Shown here one piece after another: positions 26,448 to 34,966 of a DNA stretch of 64,000 bases (positions are counted from its first letter, which is position 1; each line of letters begins with the position of its first letter). The translations under genes were made by a program, and so were the position numbers. The stretch covers positions 62,001-126,000 of the forward strand of contig CACEOC010000001.1 in NCBI GenBank assembly GCA_902561075.1. The letters are read 5' to 3'. Source of the stretch: an uncultured Pelagibacteraceae bacterium. GTDB lineage: Bacteria > Pseudomonadota > Alphaproteobacteria > Pelagibacterales > Pelagibacteraceae. The notes under the pieces are model-generated. The model was not told the origin of the DNA. It was given only the letters and a program-made list of their open reading frames with translations, and ran no database searches.

Positions 26448-27784
26448 TGTTTAAAAAAATTCTTATTGCAAATAGAGGTGAAATTGCTGTTAGGGTAATT
26501 AGAGCATGCAAAGAATGGGGTATTGATACTGTAGCTGTTCACTCAGATGTTGACAAAGATAGCATGCATGTAAAACTTGCTGATGAAAGTGTGTGTATTG
26601 GTTCACACAATCCAGCTAATAGTTATTTAAACATTCCAGCTATTCTGTCTGCTATAGAACTTACAAATGCTGATGCTGTTCATCCTGGATATGGTTTCTT
26701 ATCTGAAAATTATGAATTTGCAAAAATGTTAGAGGATTATAATATAAAATTTATTGGACCATCATCTAAACTTATAAAGATGATGGGAGACAAAATTCAA
26801 GCAAAAAAAATTGCAAAAGATTATGGTTTACCTATTATTGAGGGTTCTGATGGCGGAATAACAGATATTGAGGAGGCTAAAAAGTTATGTAATAAAATAA
26901 AATACCCTGTTTTAATTAAAGCTGCGGGTGGGGGTGGCGGCAAAGGGATGAAAATAGTTTTTGATGAAAAAGATTTTGAAATAAGTTTTAAAACTGCAAG
27001 GATAGAAGCTAAAAAGTATTTTGCAAATGATGAAGTGTATATTGAAAAATTTTTTCAAAACCCTAGACATATAGAAGTACAGGTTTTATCAGGAAAAAAT
27101 AGGACAGTTCATTTATATGAGAGAGATTGCTCGGTACAGAGAAGACACCAAAAATTAATAGAGGAAACTCCGAGTCCAGTTTTGACTGATAAAATAAGAA
27201 ATGACTTATTAGATAGAACTGTGAAAATGGTAGAGAAGATTGGTTATGAAGGAGCGGGAACTGTTGAATTTATTTATGAAGATGGAAAATATTTTTTCTT
27301 GGAAATGAACACAAGAGTACAAGTTGAACATCCGGTTACCGAAGTTGTAACTGGCATAGACATTATAAAGGAGCAAATAAGAATTGCATTTTATGGTGAT
27401 ACTTCATTAAAACAAGAGGATATTAAACCTAGAGGTCATGCCATTGAGTGTAGGATAAATGCTGAAGACGCTAGTAAAAACTTTCAACCATCTCCAGGTA
27501 GAATTAATATGTGTCATCAACCATCTGGTTTTAGAACTAGGGTAGATAGTTTTATTTATCAAGGTTATAAAATTACACCTTATTATGACAGTATGATTTG
27601 TAAACTAATTTGCCATGGAAGAGATAGATATGAAGCAATTCAGAGAACCAAAAGATCTCTAGATGAATTTGTAATTGAGGGTATTACAACTACAATTGAT
27701 TTACACAAAAAATTGCTTAAACATAAAAAATTTATTAATTCAGATTTTAATGTTAACTGGTTAGATAATGAAAAAATTCTTTAG
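26447..27784 (+). CDS. accC: Acetyl-CoA carboxylase biotin carboxylase subunit
   Basis: A 445-residue biotin carboxylase that carboxylates BCCP-biotin with ATP and bicarbonate. The N-terminal ILIANRGEIAVRVIRACKE, the ATP-grasp glycine loop KAAGGGGGKGMKI, the metal site EFIYEDGKYFFLEMNTRVQVEHPVTE in two adjoining parts, and HAIECRINAED are all present. Length equals the family norm (about 449). It overlaps accB by one base and the convergent DUF2155 gene by 4. Confidence 0.97.
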   Translation: MFKKILIANRGEIAVRVIRACKEWGIDTVAVHSDVDKDSMHVKLADESVCIGSHNPANSYLNIPAILSAIELTNADAVHPGYGFLSENYEFAKMLEDYNIKFIGPSSKLIKMMGDKIQAKKIAKDYGLPIIEGSDGGITDIEEAKKLCNKIKYPVLIKAAGGGGGKGMKIVFDEKDFEISFKTARIEAKKYFANDEVYIEKFFQNPRHIEVQVLSGKNRTVHLYERDCSVQRRHQKLIEETPSPVLTDKIRNDLLDRTVKMVEKIGYEGAGTVEFIYEDGKYFFLEMNTRVQVEHPVTEVVTGIDIIKEQIRIAFYGDTSLKQEDIKPRGHAIECRINAEDASKNFQPSPGRINMCHQPSGFRTRVDSFIYQGYKITPYYDSMICKLICHGRDRYEAIQRTKRSLDEFVIEGITTTIDLHKKLLKHKKFINSDFNVNWLDNEKIL

Positions 27785-28188
27785 TCAATACACTTGGTAA
27801 GCCAAATATCATATATAGGATGATCAAAAGGTTTTAAAGACGGACTTGATGAAAAAGTCCAATCATTAAATACAAATACTTTGTCCTTATCTACAAAAGT
27901 TAAATCTTTTACTTGTAAGTAGGCGGTTATTTCAGGATTATCATCAAATTCTGAGTTTCTACATTTTAAGGGTCTTATTAAAAGATCGTTAAATTTTATC
28001 TCTTCACCAACATTTATATTTAAAGTCGAATTTTTTGAATTAACTTTGTCTAAGATTTTAATAACTACAATTTTACCACTATTGTTAGACCCAAAAACAG
28101 GAGTTGTAAAATTTAAAATAATTAAAATCAAAAATTTTATTAAATATATTTTAATCCTTCCAACTTTTATATTTTTTTTGTGCAGCAT
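27781..28188 (-). CDS. DUF2155 exported protein
   Basis: A 135-residue protein with an N-terminal signal sequence (IKIYLIKFLILIILNFTTPVFGS) and a DUF2155 domain, recognisable from FNDWTFSSSPSLKPFDHPIYDIWLTKC read in parts. The two cysteines (LKCRNSE and LTKC) could form a periplasmic disulfide. The family is alphaproteobacterial and of unknown function, and often sits beside accC and the NDUFA12 homolog, as here. The annotated ATG overlaps the NDUFA12 gene by 38 bases. GGAAGG lies just before ATATATTTA, so initiation at a later non-ATG codon is possible. Confidence 0.82.
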   Translation of the reverse strand: MLHKKNIKVGRIKIYLIKFLILIILNFTTPVFGSNNSGKIVVIKILDKVNSKNSTLNINVGEEIKFNDLLIRPLKCRNSEFDDNPEITAYLQVKDLTFVDKDKVFVFNDWTFSSSPSLKPFDHPIYDIWLTKCID

Positions 28189-28510
28189 TTTTATTTTTAT
28201 TAGGACTATAGGCTTTATCTGTGCCAGTTAAATTTGGTGAATGTTTTTTTTGCCAATCAAATTTTTTTAATTCTCTATTATTTTCTAACTTATTATTTAG
28301 GTGGTGTATCCAAGAATACCATTCTTGAGGAATTTTTGTAGCTTCAATTTCATTTTTATAAATTACCCATCTTTTATTATTTTTATCTTGATAATATTTA
28401 TTACCAAATTCATCTTTTCCAATTAATTTACCATGCAAAAAAGTACTGATTCGAGTACCAAGAGTCTGGCTGTTCCACCAAGTAAAAATTTGTTTAAATA
28501 TTGTCAACAT
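28151..28510 (-). CDS. NDUFA12-family protein (complex I 17.2-kDa subunit homolog)
   Basis: A 119-residue homolog of the mitochondrial complex I accessory subunit NDUFA12, a family restricted among bacteria mainly to alphaproteobacteria. Features are TRISTFLHGKLIGKDEFGNKYYQD, NKRWVIYK, and IPQEWYSWIHH followed by KKHSPNLTGT. It probably associates with the peripheral arm of NADH:ubiquinone oxidoreductase. The family is a useful marker for the class. It overlaps the DUF2155 gene by 38 bases and is divergent from the TSCPD gene. Confidence 0.9.
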   Translation of the reverse strand: MLTIFKQIFTWWNSQTLGTRISTFLHGKLIGKDEFGNKYYQDKNNKRWVIYKNEIEATKIPQEWYSWIHHLNNKLENNRELKKFDWQKKHSPNLTGTDKAYSPNKNKNAAQKKYKSWKD

Positions 28511-28526
28511 AATATTTTTATTTTTA

Positions 28527-28545
28527 TTACAATTTAAAATTGTAA
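28527..28545. promoter_or_regulatory. 19-bp perfect palindrome in a divergent promoter region
   Basis: TTACAATTT-A-AAATTGTAA lies in the 116-base gap between the NDUFA12 and TSCPD genes. Its odd length and single copy do not fit paired 16-bp NrdR boxes, although the neighbouring gene is NrdJ-like. It could be an operator, but AT-rich palindromes also arise by chance. Confidence 0.35.
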
Positions 28546-28626
28546 AAATTAAATTAGACTAAATTTTGATTTTGTATATAAGATATTTTGTTAACGACTC
28601 AAATTAAATAATTAAATAGGATTAAA

Positions 28627-29463
28627 ATGGCAAAATATCTTGTAGAAACGTATTATACATGTAGCTTTAAAGTTAAGCATTATTTAGATAACTTAAATGA
28701 AAAAGAACTTGATAAACTTGAGCAAAGAGAAGACGGAAAATTTGAAATTTTAGATGTTAAACTTGATAATAGAAAAACAAAAAATTTAGATAAAATATCA
28801 AAAAATATAAATGAAGAAAACATTGAAGAATTAAGATCAGAAAATAAAGATGATAAAAATAATCTCACAAGAAAACAATTTAAAAATTCTAACTTTATTA
28901 ACCAAGTTTCTGAGAACGTTAATAGAAGATTTAGTATGCCAGATAGAAGAAAAGGCTACATTCAAAAAGCAAGTGTAGGCGATCATAAGGTATATTTGCA
29001 CACAGGTGAGTATGAAGATGGAAAGATTGGTGAAATTTTTATCGACACTAGCAAAGAGGGAGAATTAGTTAAAGCTCTCATGAACAATTTTGCAATTGCT
29101 ATATCTTTAGGCCTTCAGTACGGGGTGCCTTTAGATGAATTTGTTAACGCTTATGTAGACACAAAATTTGAACCATCAGGAAAAGTTTATGGAAATGATA
29201 GAATTTTGAGTGCTACATCTATTTTAGATTATATTTTTAGGGAACTAGCGATTTCTTATTTAAATAGAGAAGACCTAGCACATACACCATCGATTGGTAA
29301 TACCGAAAAAACAATAGATAGTAATGATGAGCATACAGAGGACCAACAACAAATTCTTAAAATAGTTAAAGATATTACTAGCAAAGGTTTTGTTAGAAAT
29401 AATTACAAAAAAAAACTTGTTGACTTATCTGATATACGAATAAATCTAAAAGGAAAAAAATAG
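28627..29463 (+). CDS. Stand-alone TSCPD-domain protein (C-terminal domain of B12-dependent ribonucleotide reductase)
   Basis: A 278-residue protein. Residues about 100-220 ([60 protein letters not shown] in order) match the TSCPD region at the C-terminus of class II ribonucleotide reductases (NrdJ) of alphaproteobacteria. The ten-stranded barrel with catalytic cysteines is absent. The N-terminal part starts [12 protein letters not shown] and is followed by a charged, low-complexity linker (about 45-95). It may be a regulatory or accessory subunit, or a relic of NrdJ; the length and clean frame argue for function. It is a single gene after a 116-base gap and is convergent with aspS. Confidence 0.82.
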   Translation: MAKYLVETYYTCSFKVKHYLDNLNEKELDKLEQREDGKFEILDVKLDNRKTKNLDKISKNINEENIEELRSENKDDKNNLTRKQFKNSNFINQVSENVNRRFSMPDRRKGYIQKASVGDHKVYLHTGEYEDGKIGEIFIDTSKEGELVKALMNNFAIAISLGLQYGVPLDEFVNAYVDTKFEPSGKVYGNDRILSATSILDYIFRELAISYLNREDLAHTPSIGNTEKTIDSNDEHTEDQQQILKIVKDITSKGFVRNNYKKKLVDLSDIRINLKGKK

Positions 29464-29464
29464 A

Positions 29465-31240
29465 TTATTTTTTTTTGATAACAATGTTCAATTCTTTTAG
29501 TTGACTTTCATCTACTTCAGATGGAGCCATCATAAGTAGATCTTCTGCATTTTGGTTCATAGGAAACATAGTAACTTCTCTAATATTTTTTTCATTCGCA
29601 AGAAGCATGACAATTCTATCAATTCCAGGTGCTATGCCTCCATGAGGAGGAGCACCATACTTTAAAGCATTTATCATACCACTAAACTTGGTTTCCACAT
29701 GTGATTTAGAATATCCAGCGATTTCAAAAAGTTTATACATTAATTCTGGTATATGATTTCTTATAGCACCTGAGGATAATTCAATTCCATTGCATACAAT
29801 ATCATATTGATATGCTTTCATTGATAGTGGCTCTTTATAATCTAATTTTTTTATATCCCCTTGTGGCATAGAGAAAGGATTATGACTAAATTTAATTTTA
29901 TTTGTAATTTCGTCTCTTTCAAACATTGGGTAGTCAACTATCCAACAAAAAGCAAATACATTTCTATCTATTAAGTTTAAATCTTCAGCTATTTTTTGTC
30001 TTGCTAATGAAAGTGATGCCTCTATTTGTTTTAATTTTCCGCATGAGAAGAAAATACTATCTCCTTCATTTGCATTTGTTATTTTCATAAGTTCCTTAAT
30101 TGAGTCTTGTGAAAAAAATTTTCCTATTGTCCCTTTGGCTTTATAATTTTTTTCTATTGTTAAATAAGCTAAACCTGAATATCCTTGTTCTTTTGACCAT
30201 TTATCGATATTATCAAAGAAACTCCTTGGCTGCTCAAAAGTATTTTTAGTGACTATACAACGAACTATTGATCCATCTTTTACAAATTTTTTAAAAATTT
30301 CAAATTTTACATCGTCTCGAGTAAATAAGTTTGTAACATCGTTTATTATCAAAGGATTTCTTAGATCAGGCTTATCAGTACCATATCTTAACATAGATTC
30401 TTCATATTTTATTTTAGGAAATTGATTATCTTTTATTTTTTTATCTGAAAATTTTTCAAATAAACTTTTAAACAGATCTTCAATTACTTTAAAAACATCT
30501 TCTTGTTCTACAAACGACATTTCTAAATCTAATTGATAAAATTCTCCTGGACTTCTATCAGCTCTCGCGTCTTCATCTCTAAAGCAGGGAGCAATTTGAA
30601 AGTATTTATCAAATCCTGAAACCATAATAAGTTGTTTAAATTGTTGAGGCGCTTGAGGTAAAGCATAAAACTTTCCCTTATTCAACCTGCTTGGAACAAG
30701 AAAGTCTCTTGCTCCCTCAGGGCTTGAAGATGTTAATATAGGAGTTTGATACTCTAGAAATCCAAATTCAATCATTTTTTCTCTTATGAAAGAAATTACT
30801 TTTGATCTTAAAATTATATTAGAGTGAATTTTTTTTCTCCTTAAATCTAAAAATCTGTACTTTAATCTTACTTCTTCCGAGTATGTTTGATCAGAAAATA
30901 CAGGCATTGGTAATTCTTTACATTCACCTAATAAGTCATAAGAATTGATTTTAATTTCAATTCCACCTGTAGGTAAGTTTTTATTTACAGTATCCTCGGA
31001 CCTCTCAATTACCACTCCGTTAATTCTAATTACACTTTCAAGTGATATACTCTCAAGATCACTAAATTGTTTGTTTTTTTTATCTACAACACATTGAGTG
31101 ATGCCATAATGATCTCTCAAATCAATAAATAGTAAATTACCGTGATCTCGTTTTTTGTTTATCCATCCTGATAGTAATACATTCTCTCCTACATTAATTT
31201 TATTCAATTCCCCACAATGATGTGATCTATACTTATTCAA
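29465..31240 (-). CDS. aspS: Aspartyl-tRNA synthetase
   Basis: A 591-residue bacterial-type AspRS (E. coli 590). The N-terminal anticodon-binding OB fold shows VLLSGWINKKRDHGNLLFIDLR. Class II motif 2 is visible in PCFRDEDARADRSPGEFYQLD and motif 3 in GAPPHGGIAPGIDRIVMLL. The bacterial insertion (GAD) domain lies around residues 290-420. It charges tRNA-Asp, and possibly tRNA-Asn if a GatCAB amidotransferase is present, which cannot be seen here. It is 7 bases downstream of hda on the same strand. Confidence 0.97.
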   Translation of the reverse strand: MNKYRSHHCGELNKINVGENVLLSGWINKKRDHGNLLFIDLRDHYGITQCVVDKKNKQFSDLESISLESVIRINGVVIERSEDTVNKNLPTGGIEIKINSYDLLGECKELPMPVFSDQTYSEEVRLKYRFLDLRRKKIHSNIILRSKVISFIREKMIEFGFLEYQTPILTSSSPEGARDFLVPSRLNKGKFYALPQAPQQFKQLIMVSGFDKYFQIAPCFRDEDARADRSPGEFYQLDLEMSFVEQEDVFKVIEDLFKSLFEKFSDKKIKDNQFPKIKYEESMLRYGTDKPDLRNPLIINDVTNLFTRDDVKFEIFKKFVKDGSIVRCIVTKNTFEQPRSFFDNIDKWSKEQGYSGLAYLTIEKNYKAKGTIGKFFSQDSIKELMKITNANEGDSIFFSCGKLKQIEASLSLARQKIAEDLNLIDRNVFAFCWIVDYPMFERDEITNKIKFSHNPFSMPQGDIKKLDYKEPLSMKAYQYDIVCNGIELSSGAIRNHIPELMYKLFEIAGYSKSHVETKFSGMINALKYGAPPHGGIAPGIDRIVMLLANEKNIREVTMFPMNQNAEDLLMMAPSEVDESQLKELNIVIKKK

Positions 31241-31247
31241 AATTTAC

Positions 31248-31904
31248 CTATAAAAGTTCTTTAATTGTTTTAAGATTAATTGGTTTTTTTTGTTTCAGAC
31301 TCATTTCGTCAACTTTATATATAAATTCTTTTATTTTGCTATAAGATCTATCTATTCTTTTTACAATATAATCAATAAGTTTTTTATCCAAACTTATTTG
31401 TCTATCAGAGAAATTTTTTAATATTAAGGCGAAAATTAATTCATCATCAGGTTTTGAAATTTCAGCCACCAAGCAATTTTTTACTCTTGAGGCTAAATCT
31501 TTTAATAAAAATTGCATTTCTATCAACGGTTTTTTTGAAGTGATAATCAAGTATTTATTATCTTGATCAACTAAATTAAACAATGAATATAAAATTTTTT
31601 CATCTGATTTATTTTCAAAATTATCAAGTATTACATTTTCATGTAATTTTAGAGATTTAAAAATGTTATTATTTAAATCTTTCTCCTGCATCCTTATAGC
31701 TTTATATTTACTCTCAAATATCTCTACTAAATGTGTTTTACCAGAAAATTTTTCACCAAATATATTAAGAATATTTTTTTCCCAACTAGGCCACTTCTCA
31801 ATTAATTTAAATGCAAAATAGTTTGATTTACTTACATAAAAATCGTTATAATTAAAATTTTGTTTTTGATCAAAATTAAGAAGCATTTGGTTTAATTCTT
31901 TCAT
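31248..31904 (-). CDS. hda: Hda-type DnaA-related AAA protein
   Basis: A 218-residue DnaA-domain III-like protein without the DNA-binding domain, similar to Hda, which with the DNA clamp stimulates ATP hydrolysis by DnaA to prevent re-initiation. Visible parts are the Walker A NIFGEKFSGKTHLVE, the Walker B-like NVILDNFE and the sensor region LASRVKNCLVAEI. The clamp-binding-type LNQMLLNF sits at the N-terminus. I start at the ATG at 31904 because it overlaps the upstream stop as ATGA; the ORF track adds four residues (MECS). The neighbour is a DUF2066-like gene facing purM, a common alphaproteobacterial order. Confidence 0.85.
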   Translation of the reverse strand: MKELNQMLLNFDQKQNFNYNDFYVSKSNYFAFKLIEKWPSWEKNILNIFGEKFSGKTHLVEIFESKYKAIRMQEKDLNNNIFKSLKLHENVILDNFENKSDEKILYSLFNLVDQDNKYLIITSKKPLIEMQFLLKDLASRVKNCLVAEISKPDDELIFALILKNFSDRQISLDKKLIDYIVKRIDRSYSKIKEFIYKVDEMSLKQKKPINLKTIKELL

Positions 31905-32980
31905 TGAACACTCCATATTTCATCAGATATATCAATTTTAAAATTTAAATCTTGGAAATTTAATAAAAACTTATCTGGAGTATTGTTATAAATAATTTTA
32001 TAAACAGTATCTTCTGAAGTTATTCTATCGATTTGATAGTCAAATGTAAATTCTGAATTATTTAGTGCTTTTTCAAATCTGTTAATTAAATAAATATCTT
32101 TAGATTTTATAGATATTTTTAATGGTAATTTAATTGAAAGGTTAATTCTATTTACTTTTTTCCATTCATTTTCAAAACTAATTTTTAAATTATTTATGAT
32201 TTTATCAGTTGCGCTTAAGGTTTCTTCATACTCAAAACTTGAATTAATTATTGAAAATTGCTCTTTAAACTTAATTTTTGACAGTACTTTTAAATTATTT
32301 TTAGATTTTATAAATATAGAAACTATATATTCGTCTTTATTGTATTTTTGTAATAATTGATCGAAATTAAAATTTTCTATATTAAATAAATTTTTTTTTA
32401 TTACTTCAAAATCTTCTAAATCTTCGGTCAATAAATCATATTCTAAAAGTAATTTTTGATTATTTGTGTTGTTCCACTTTTTATAATATTTATTCTCTGA
32501 ATACATAATTAGCTCGTTCCTAGATACATCAATATATAGAGGTAAAAACAAAATTTTTTTTTTTTTGGGCGTAGATGCTGTTATATTTTTAGAATTTAGA
32601 AAAGTTAATATATCTTTTCTATTAAATAAAATATTAAATTCTGCGATATAATTATTTTCAATAAATTTTTCATTCTGAATTAAAAAAGAATCAACCATAG
32701 TTCTAATTTCATCAATATTATTGAAATTTATACTTTTGATATTATCCGAGTTGATTATTCTTGATATCAATATTTCAAATGCAGATTTAAATGCTTTATC
32801 TATTACGATTTCTTTTTTAAAGTCTAAATCATATGGCTCTATAATTTCGACATTTTCTACATTATAAGTCTTAGCTTTTGCAATAACTGTTGAAAAAACC
32901 ATCAAAAAAATAAACAAATAACAAAAAAAATTGTATAAAAAAGTATCTTTTAATTTTAAATAAATAAATATTTTATTCAT
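31901..32980 (-). CDS. DUF2066-like exported protein
   Basis: A 359-residue protein with a probable signal peptide (FFCYLFIFLMVFSTVIAKA) after a basic N-terminus, then a poorly conserved Asn/Lys/Ile-rich periplasmic domain. DUF2066 is suggested by length, an opening with an exported VENVEI segment, the FLPLYID block and position between purM and hda; sequence signatures are weak, so this is tentative. The ORF track begins at a TTG (32989); I choose the ATG at 32980. That ATG overlaps the divergent purM ATG in the sequence CATG, so each gene begins inside the other's start codon. The stop overlaps hda as ATGA. Confidence 0.65.
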   Translation of the reverse strand: MNKIFIYLKLKDTFLYNFFCYLFIFLMVFSTVIAKAKTYNVENVEIIEPYDLDFKKEIVIDKAFKSAFEILISRIINSDNIKSINFNNIDEIRTMVDSFLIQNEKFIENNYIAEFNILFNRKDILTFLNSKNITASTPKKKKILFLPLYIDVSRNELIMYSENKYYKKWNNTNNQKLLLEYDLLTEDLEDFEVIKKNLFNIENFNFDQLLQKYNKDEYIVSIFIKSKNNLKVLSKIKFKEQFSIINSSFEYEETLSATDKIINNLKISFENEWKKVNRINLSIKLPLKISIKSKDIYLINRFEKALNNSEFTFDYQIDRITSEDTVYKIIYNNTPDKFLLNFQDLNFKIDISDEIWSVQ

Positions 32981-34010
32981 GAAAGACAATAACCTAACAT
33001 ATCACAATAGTGGAGTTAACATTAAAGGTGCGGACAGATTTATAGATTACATTTCTAAGAAAGCAAAAAAACAAACAAAAAGTAGTAATATTAAAAATAT
33101 TGGTGGGTTTGGTGCAATTAATCAACTACCGAAAAATATTAAAAATCCAATTTTAGTTACTTGCACTGATGGTGTTGGTACTAAACTAGAAATAGCAAAT
33201 ACATTAAATAAGTATGATACTATAGGCATAGATCTTGTAGCGATGTCTGTGAATGATTTAATTGTACAGGGTGCAAAGCCCCATATTTTTTTAGATTATA
33301 TATCAATAGATAAAATAAATTTATTAAAACTCAAAAAAATATTAACTGGTATTTTAAAAGGTTGCAAAATTGCTGATTGTGAATTGGTTGGCGGAGAAAC
33401 TGCAGAAATGCCTGGAACCTATACACAAAATAAATTTGATTTAGCTGGCTTTGCAGTGGGATTTGTCGAAAAAAATAAACTTTTGACAAAAAAGAAAGTT
33501 AAAAAAAATAATTTAGTAATAGCAATACCCTCTAACGGAATACACTCTAATGGTTATTCTTTGGTAAGAAAAATTTTAAAAAAAAAAAAAATTAATTTAA
33601 AAAAAAATAATTATTTAAAAAACGAGTTGATTAAACCAACTAAAATATACGTAAAAGAAATTTTGAATTTAGTTAAAAAAAATTATGTGAATGCTTGTGT
33701 AAATATAACTGGTGGAGGAGTAGAAGAAAATATCAAAAGAATAATTCCTGATGGTTTATGTGCTGATATTAATTTAAATAAAATTAAAATTTTAGATATT
33801 TTTAAATGGATTAAAAAATCAGGAGTTGCAGATAATGAAATGATTAAAACTTTTAATTGTGGGGTAGGTTTTTGTATAATTATTAAAGAGAAAAATTTAA
33901 AATTAATTGAAAAATATTTCAAAAAAAGTTTTAAGCCTTATGTAATCGGTAAAATAATCAATGGAAAAAAAAGAATAAAATTAAATGGAAAACTTACTTG
34001 GGAAAAATAA
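32979..34010 (+). CDS. purM: Phosphoribosylformylglycinamidine cyclo-ligase (AIR synthetase)
   Basis: A 343-residue PurM, step five of purine synthesis. N-terminal LTYHNSGVNIKGADRFI, IGGFGAINQLP, TCTDGVGTKLEIA, DLVAMSVNDLIVQGA and GGETAEMPGTY are classic. The protein has long poly-Lys stretches in the C-terminal half (KILKKKKINLKKNN), reflecting the AT bias. The ATG overlaps that of the divergent DUF2066-like gene; the family N-terminus requires this start. purN overlaps the 3' end by 26 bases. Confidence 0.96.
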   Translation: MKDNNLTYHNSGVNIKGADRFIDYISKKAKKQTKSSNIKNIGGFGAINQLPKNIKNPILVTCTDGVGTKLEIANTLNKYDTIGIDLVAMSVNDLIVQGAKPHIFLDYISIDKINLLKLKKILTGILKGCKIADCELVGGETAEMPGTYTQNKFDLAGFAVGFVEKNKLLTKKKVKKNNLVIAIPSNGIHSNGYSLVRKILKKKKINLKKNNYLKNELIKPTKIYVKEILNLVKKNYVNACVNITGGGVEENIKRIIPDGLCADINLNKIKILDIFKWIKKSGVADNEMIKTFNCGVGFCIIIKEKNLKLIEKYFKKSFKPYVIGKIINGKKRIKLNGKLTWEK

Positions 34011-34566
34011 AGTATTAACGGCTGTATTTATTTCAGGTAAAGGTACAAATCTAAAAAAATTAATACAATTCTCAAAAACTAAAAATTCTCCAATTAAAAT
34101 TAGCCTAATTGTATCAAGCAATTCTAAAGCAGAAGGTTTAAAATATTCTTTAAAGCACAAAATAAAGAAATATGTAATAACAATTAATGATAGGAATTTT
34201 GAAGATAAAATTCTTAAAAATTTAAAAATTAATAAAATACAATTTATTTGTTTGGCTGGGTATATGAAAATTTTGTCAAAAAAATTTATTAAAAATTTTA
34301 AAGGGAAAATTATTAATATCCATCCATCTTTATTGCCAAAATATAAAGGTTTAAATACACATGAAAAAGTAATTAAAAATAAAGAGAAATATACTGGTTG
34401 TACAGTTCACTATGTAAATGATAAATTGGACTCTGGCAAAATTATATTACAAAAAAAAATTAAGATTTTCAAAAACGATAATCCAAAGTCGATAAAAAGA
34501 AGAGTTTTAAATGAAGAACATCAAACTTATTATAAAGCAATATTAAAAATTTTTAATGTTATTTAA
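33985..34566 (+). CDS. purN: Phosphoribosylglycinamide formyltransferase
   Basis: A 193-residue PurN, which formylates GAR with 10-formyl-THF. It shows AVFISGKGTNLKKLI (phosphate loop), LAGYMKILSKKFI, the catalytic INIHPSLLPKYKG and CTVHYVNDKLDSGKIILQ. It overlaps purM by 26 bases in another frame and converges on ndk with an 8-base overlap. The ATG at 33985 is the only plausible start. Confidence 0.95.
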   Translation: MENLLGKNKVLTAVFISGKGTNLKKLIQFSKTKNSPIKISLIVSSNSKAEGLKYSLKHKIKKYVITINDRNFEDKILKNLKINKIQFICLAGYMKILSKKFIKNFKGKIINIHPSLLPKYKGLNTHEKVIKNKEKYTGCTVHYVNDKLDSGKIILQKKIKIFKNDNPKSIKRRVLNEEHQTYYKAILKIFNVI

Positions 34567-34966
34567 AAAAAAAATTTATTTCTATTTTAGCGTTATCCAC
34601 ACTGTCAGATCCATGAACCGAATTTTTATCAATTGATAGACCATATTTTTTTCTTATAGTCCCCACTTCTGCCTCTTTTGGATTGGTTGATCCCATTAAT
34701 TTTCTGTTATCTATTACTGCGTTATCTTTTTCCAGAATCATTACGTAAATTGGTCCCGAAGATAAGTACTCACAAAGTTCGTTGTAAAAAGTCTTAGATT
34801 GGTGCACCTTATAAAATTCTTCTGCCTCTGACTTTGAAATTTGAATTTTTTTTTCCTGAGAAATAGTAAAATTATTTGATAAAAAAATGTTTTTTATTTC
34901 TTCAATTAAGTTCCTCTCAACTGCATCAGGTTTTATAATAGATAATGTTTGCTCTAAGTTACTCAT
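34559..34966 (-). CDS. ndk: Nucleoside diphosphate kinase
   Basis: A 135-residue NDK balancing nucleoside triphosphate pools. It shows LSIIKPDAVERNL, the conserved arginine/phosphate region and the active-site histidine in NSVHGSDSVDNAKIEI. GPIYVMILEKDNAV replaces the common GPVVVMVLEGENAI. The protein ends FFFK, and the 5' end overlaps pepA by 8 bases, indicating an operon pepA-ndk. Confidence 0.95.
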   Translation of the reverse strand: MSNLEQTLSIIKPDAVERNLIEEIKNIFLSNNFTISQEKKIQISKSEAEEFYKVHQSKTFYNELCEYLSSGPIYVMILEKDNAVIDNRKLMGSTNPKEAEVGTIRKKYGLSIDKNSVHGSDSVDNAKIEINFFFK

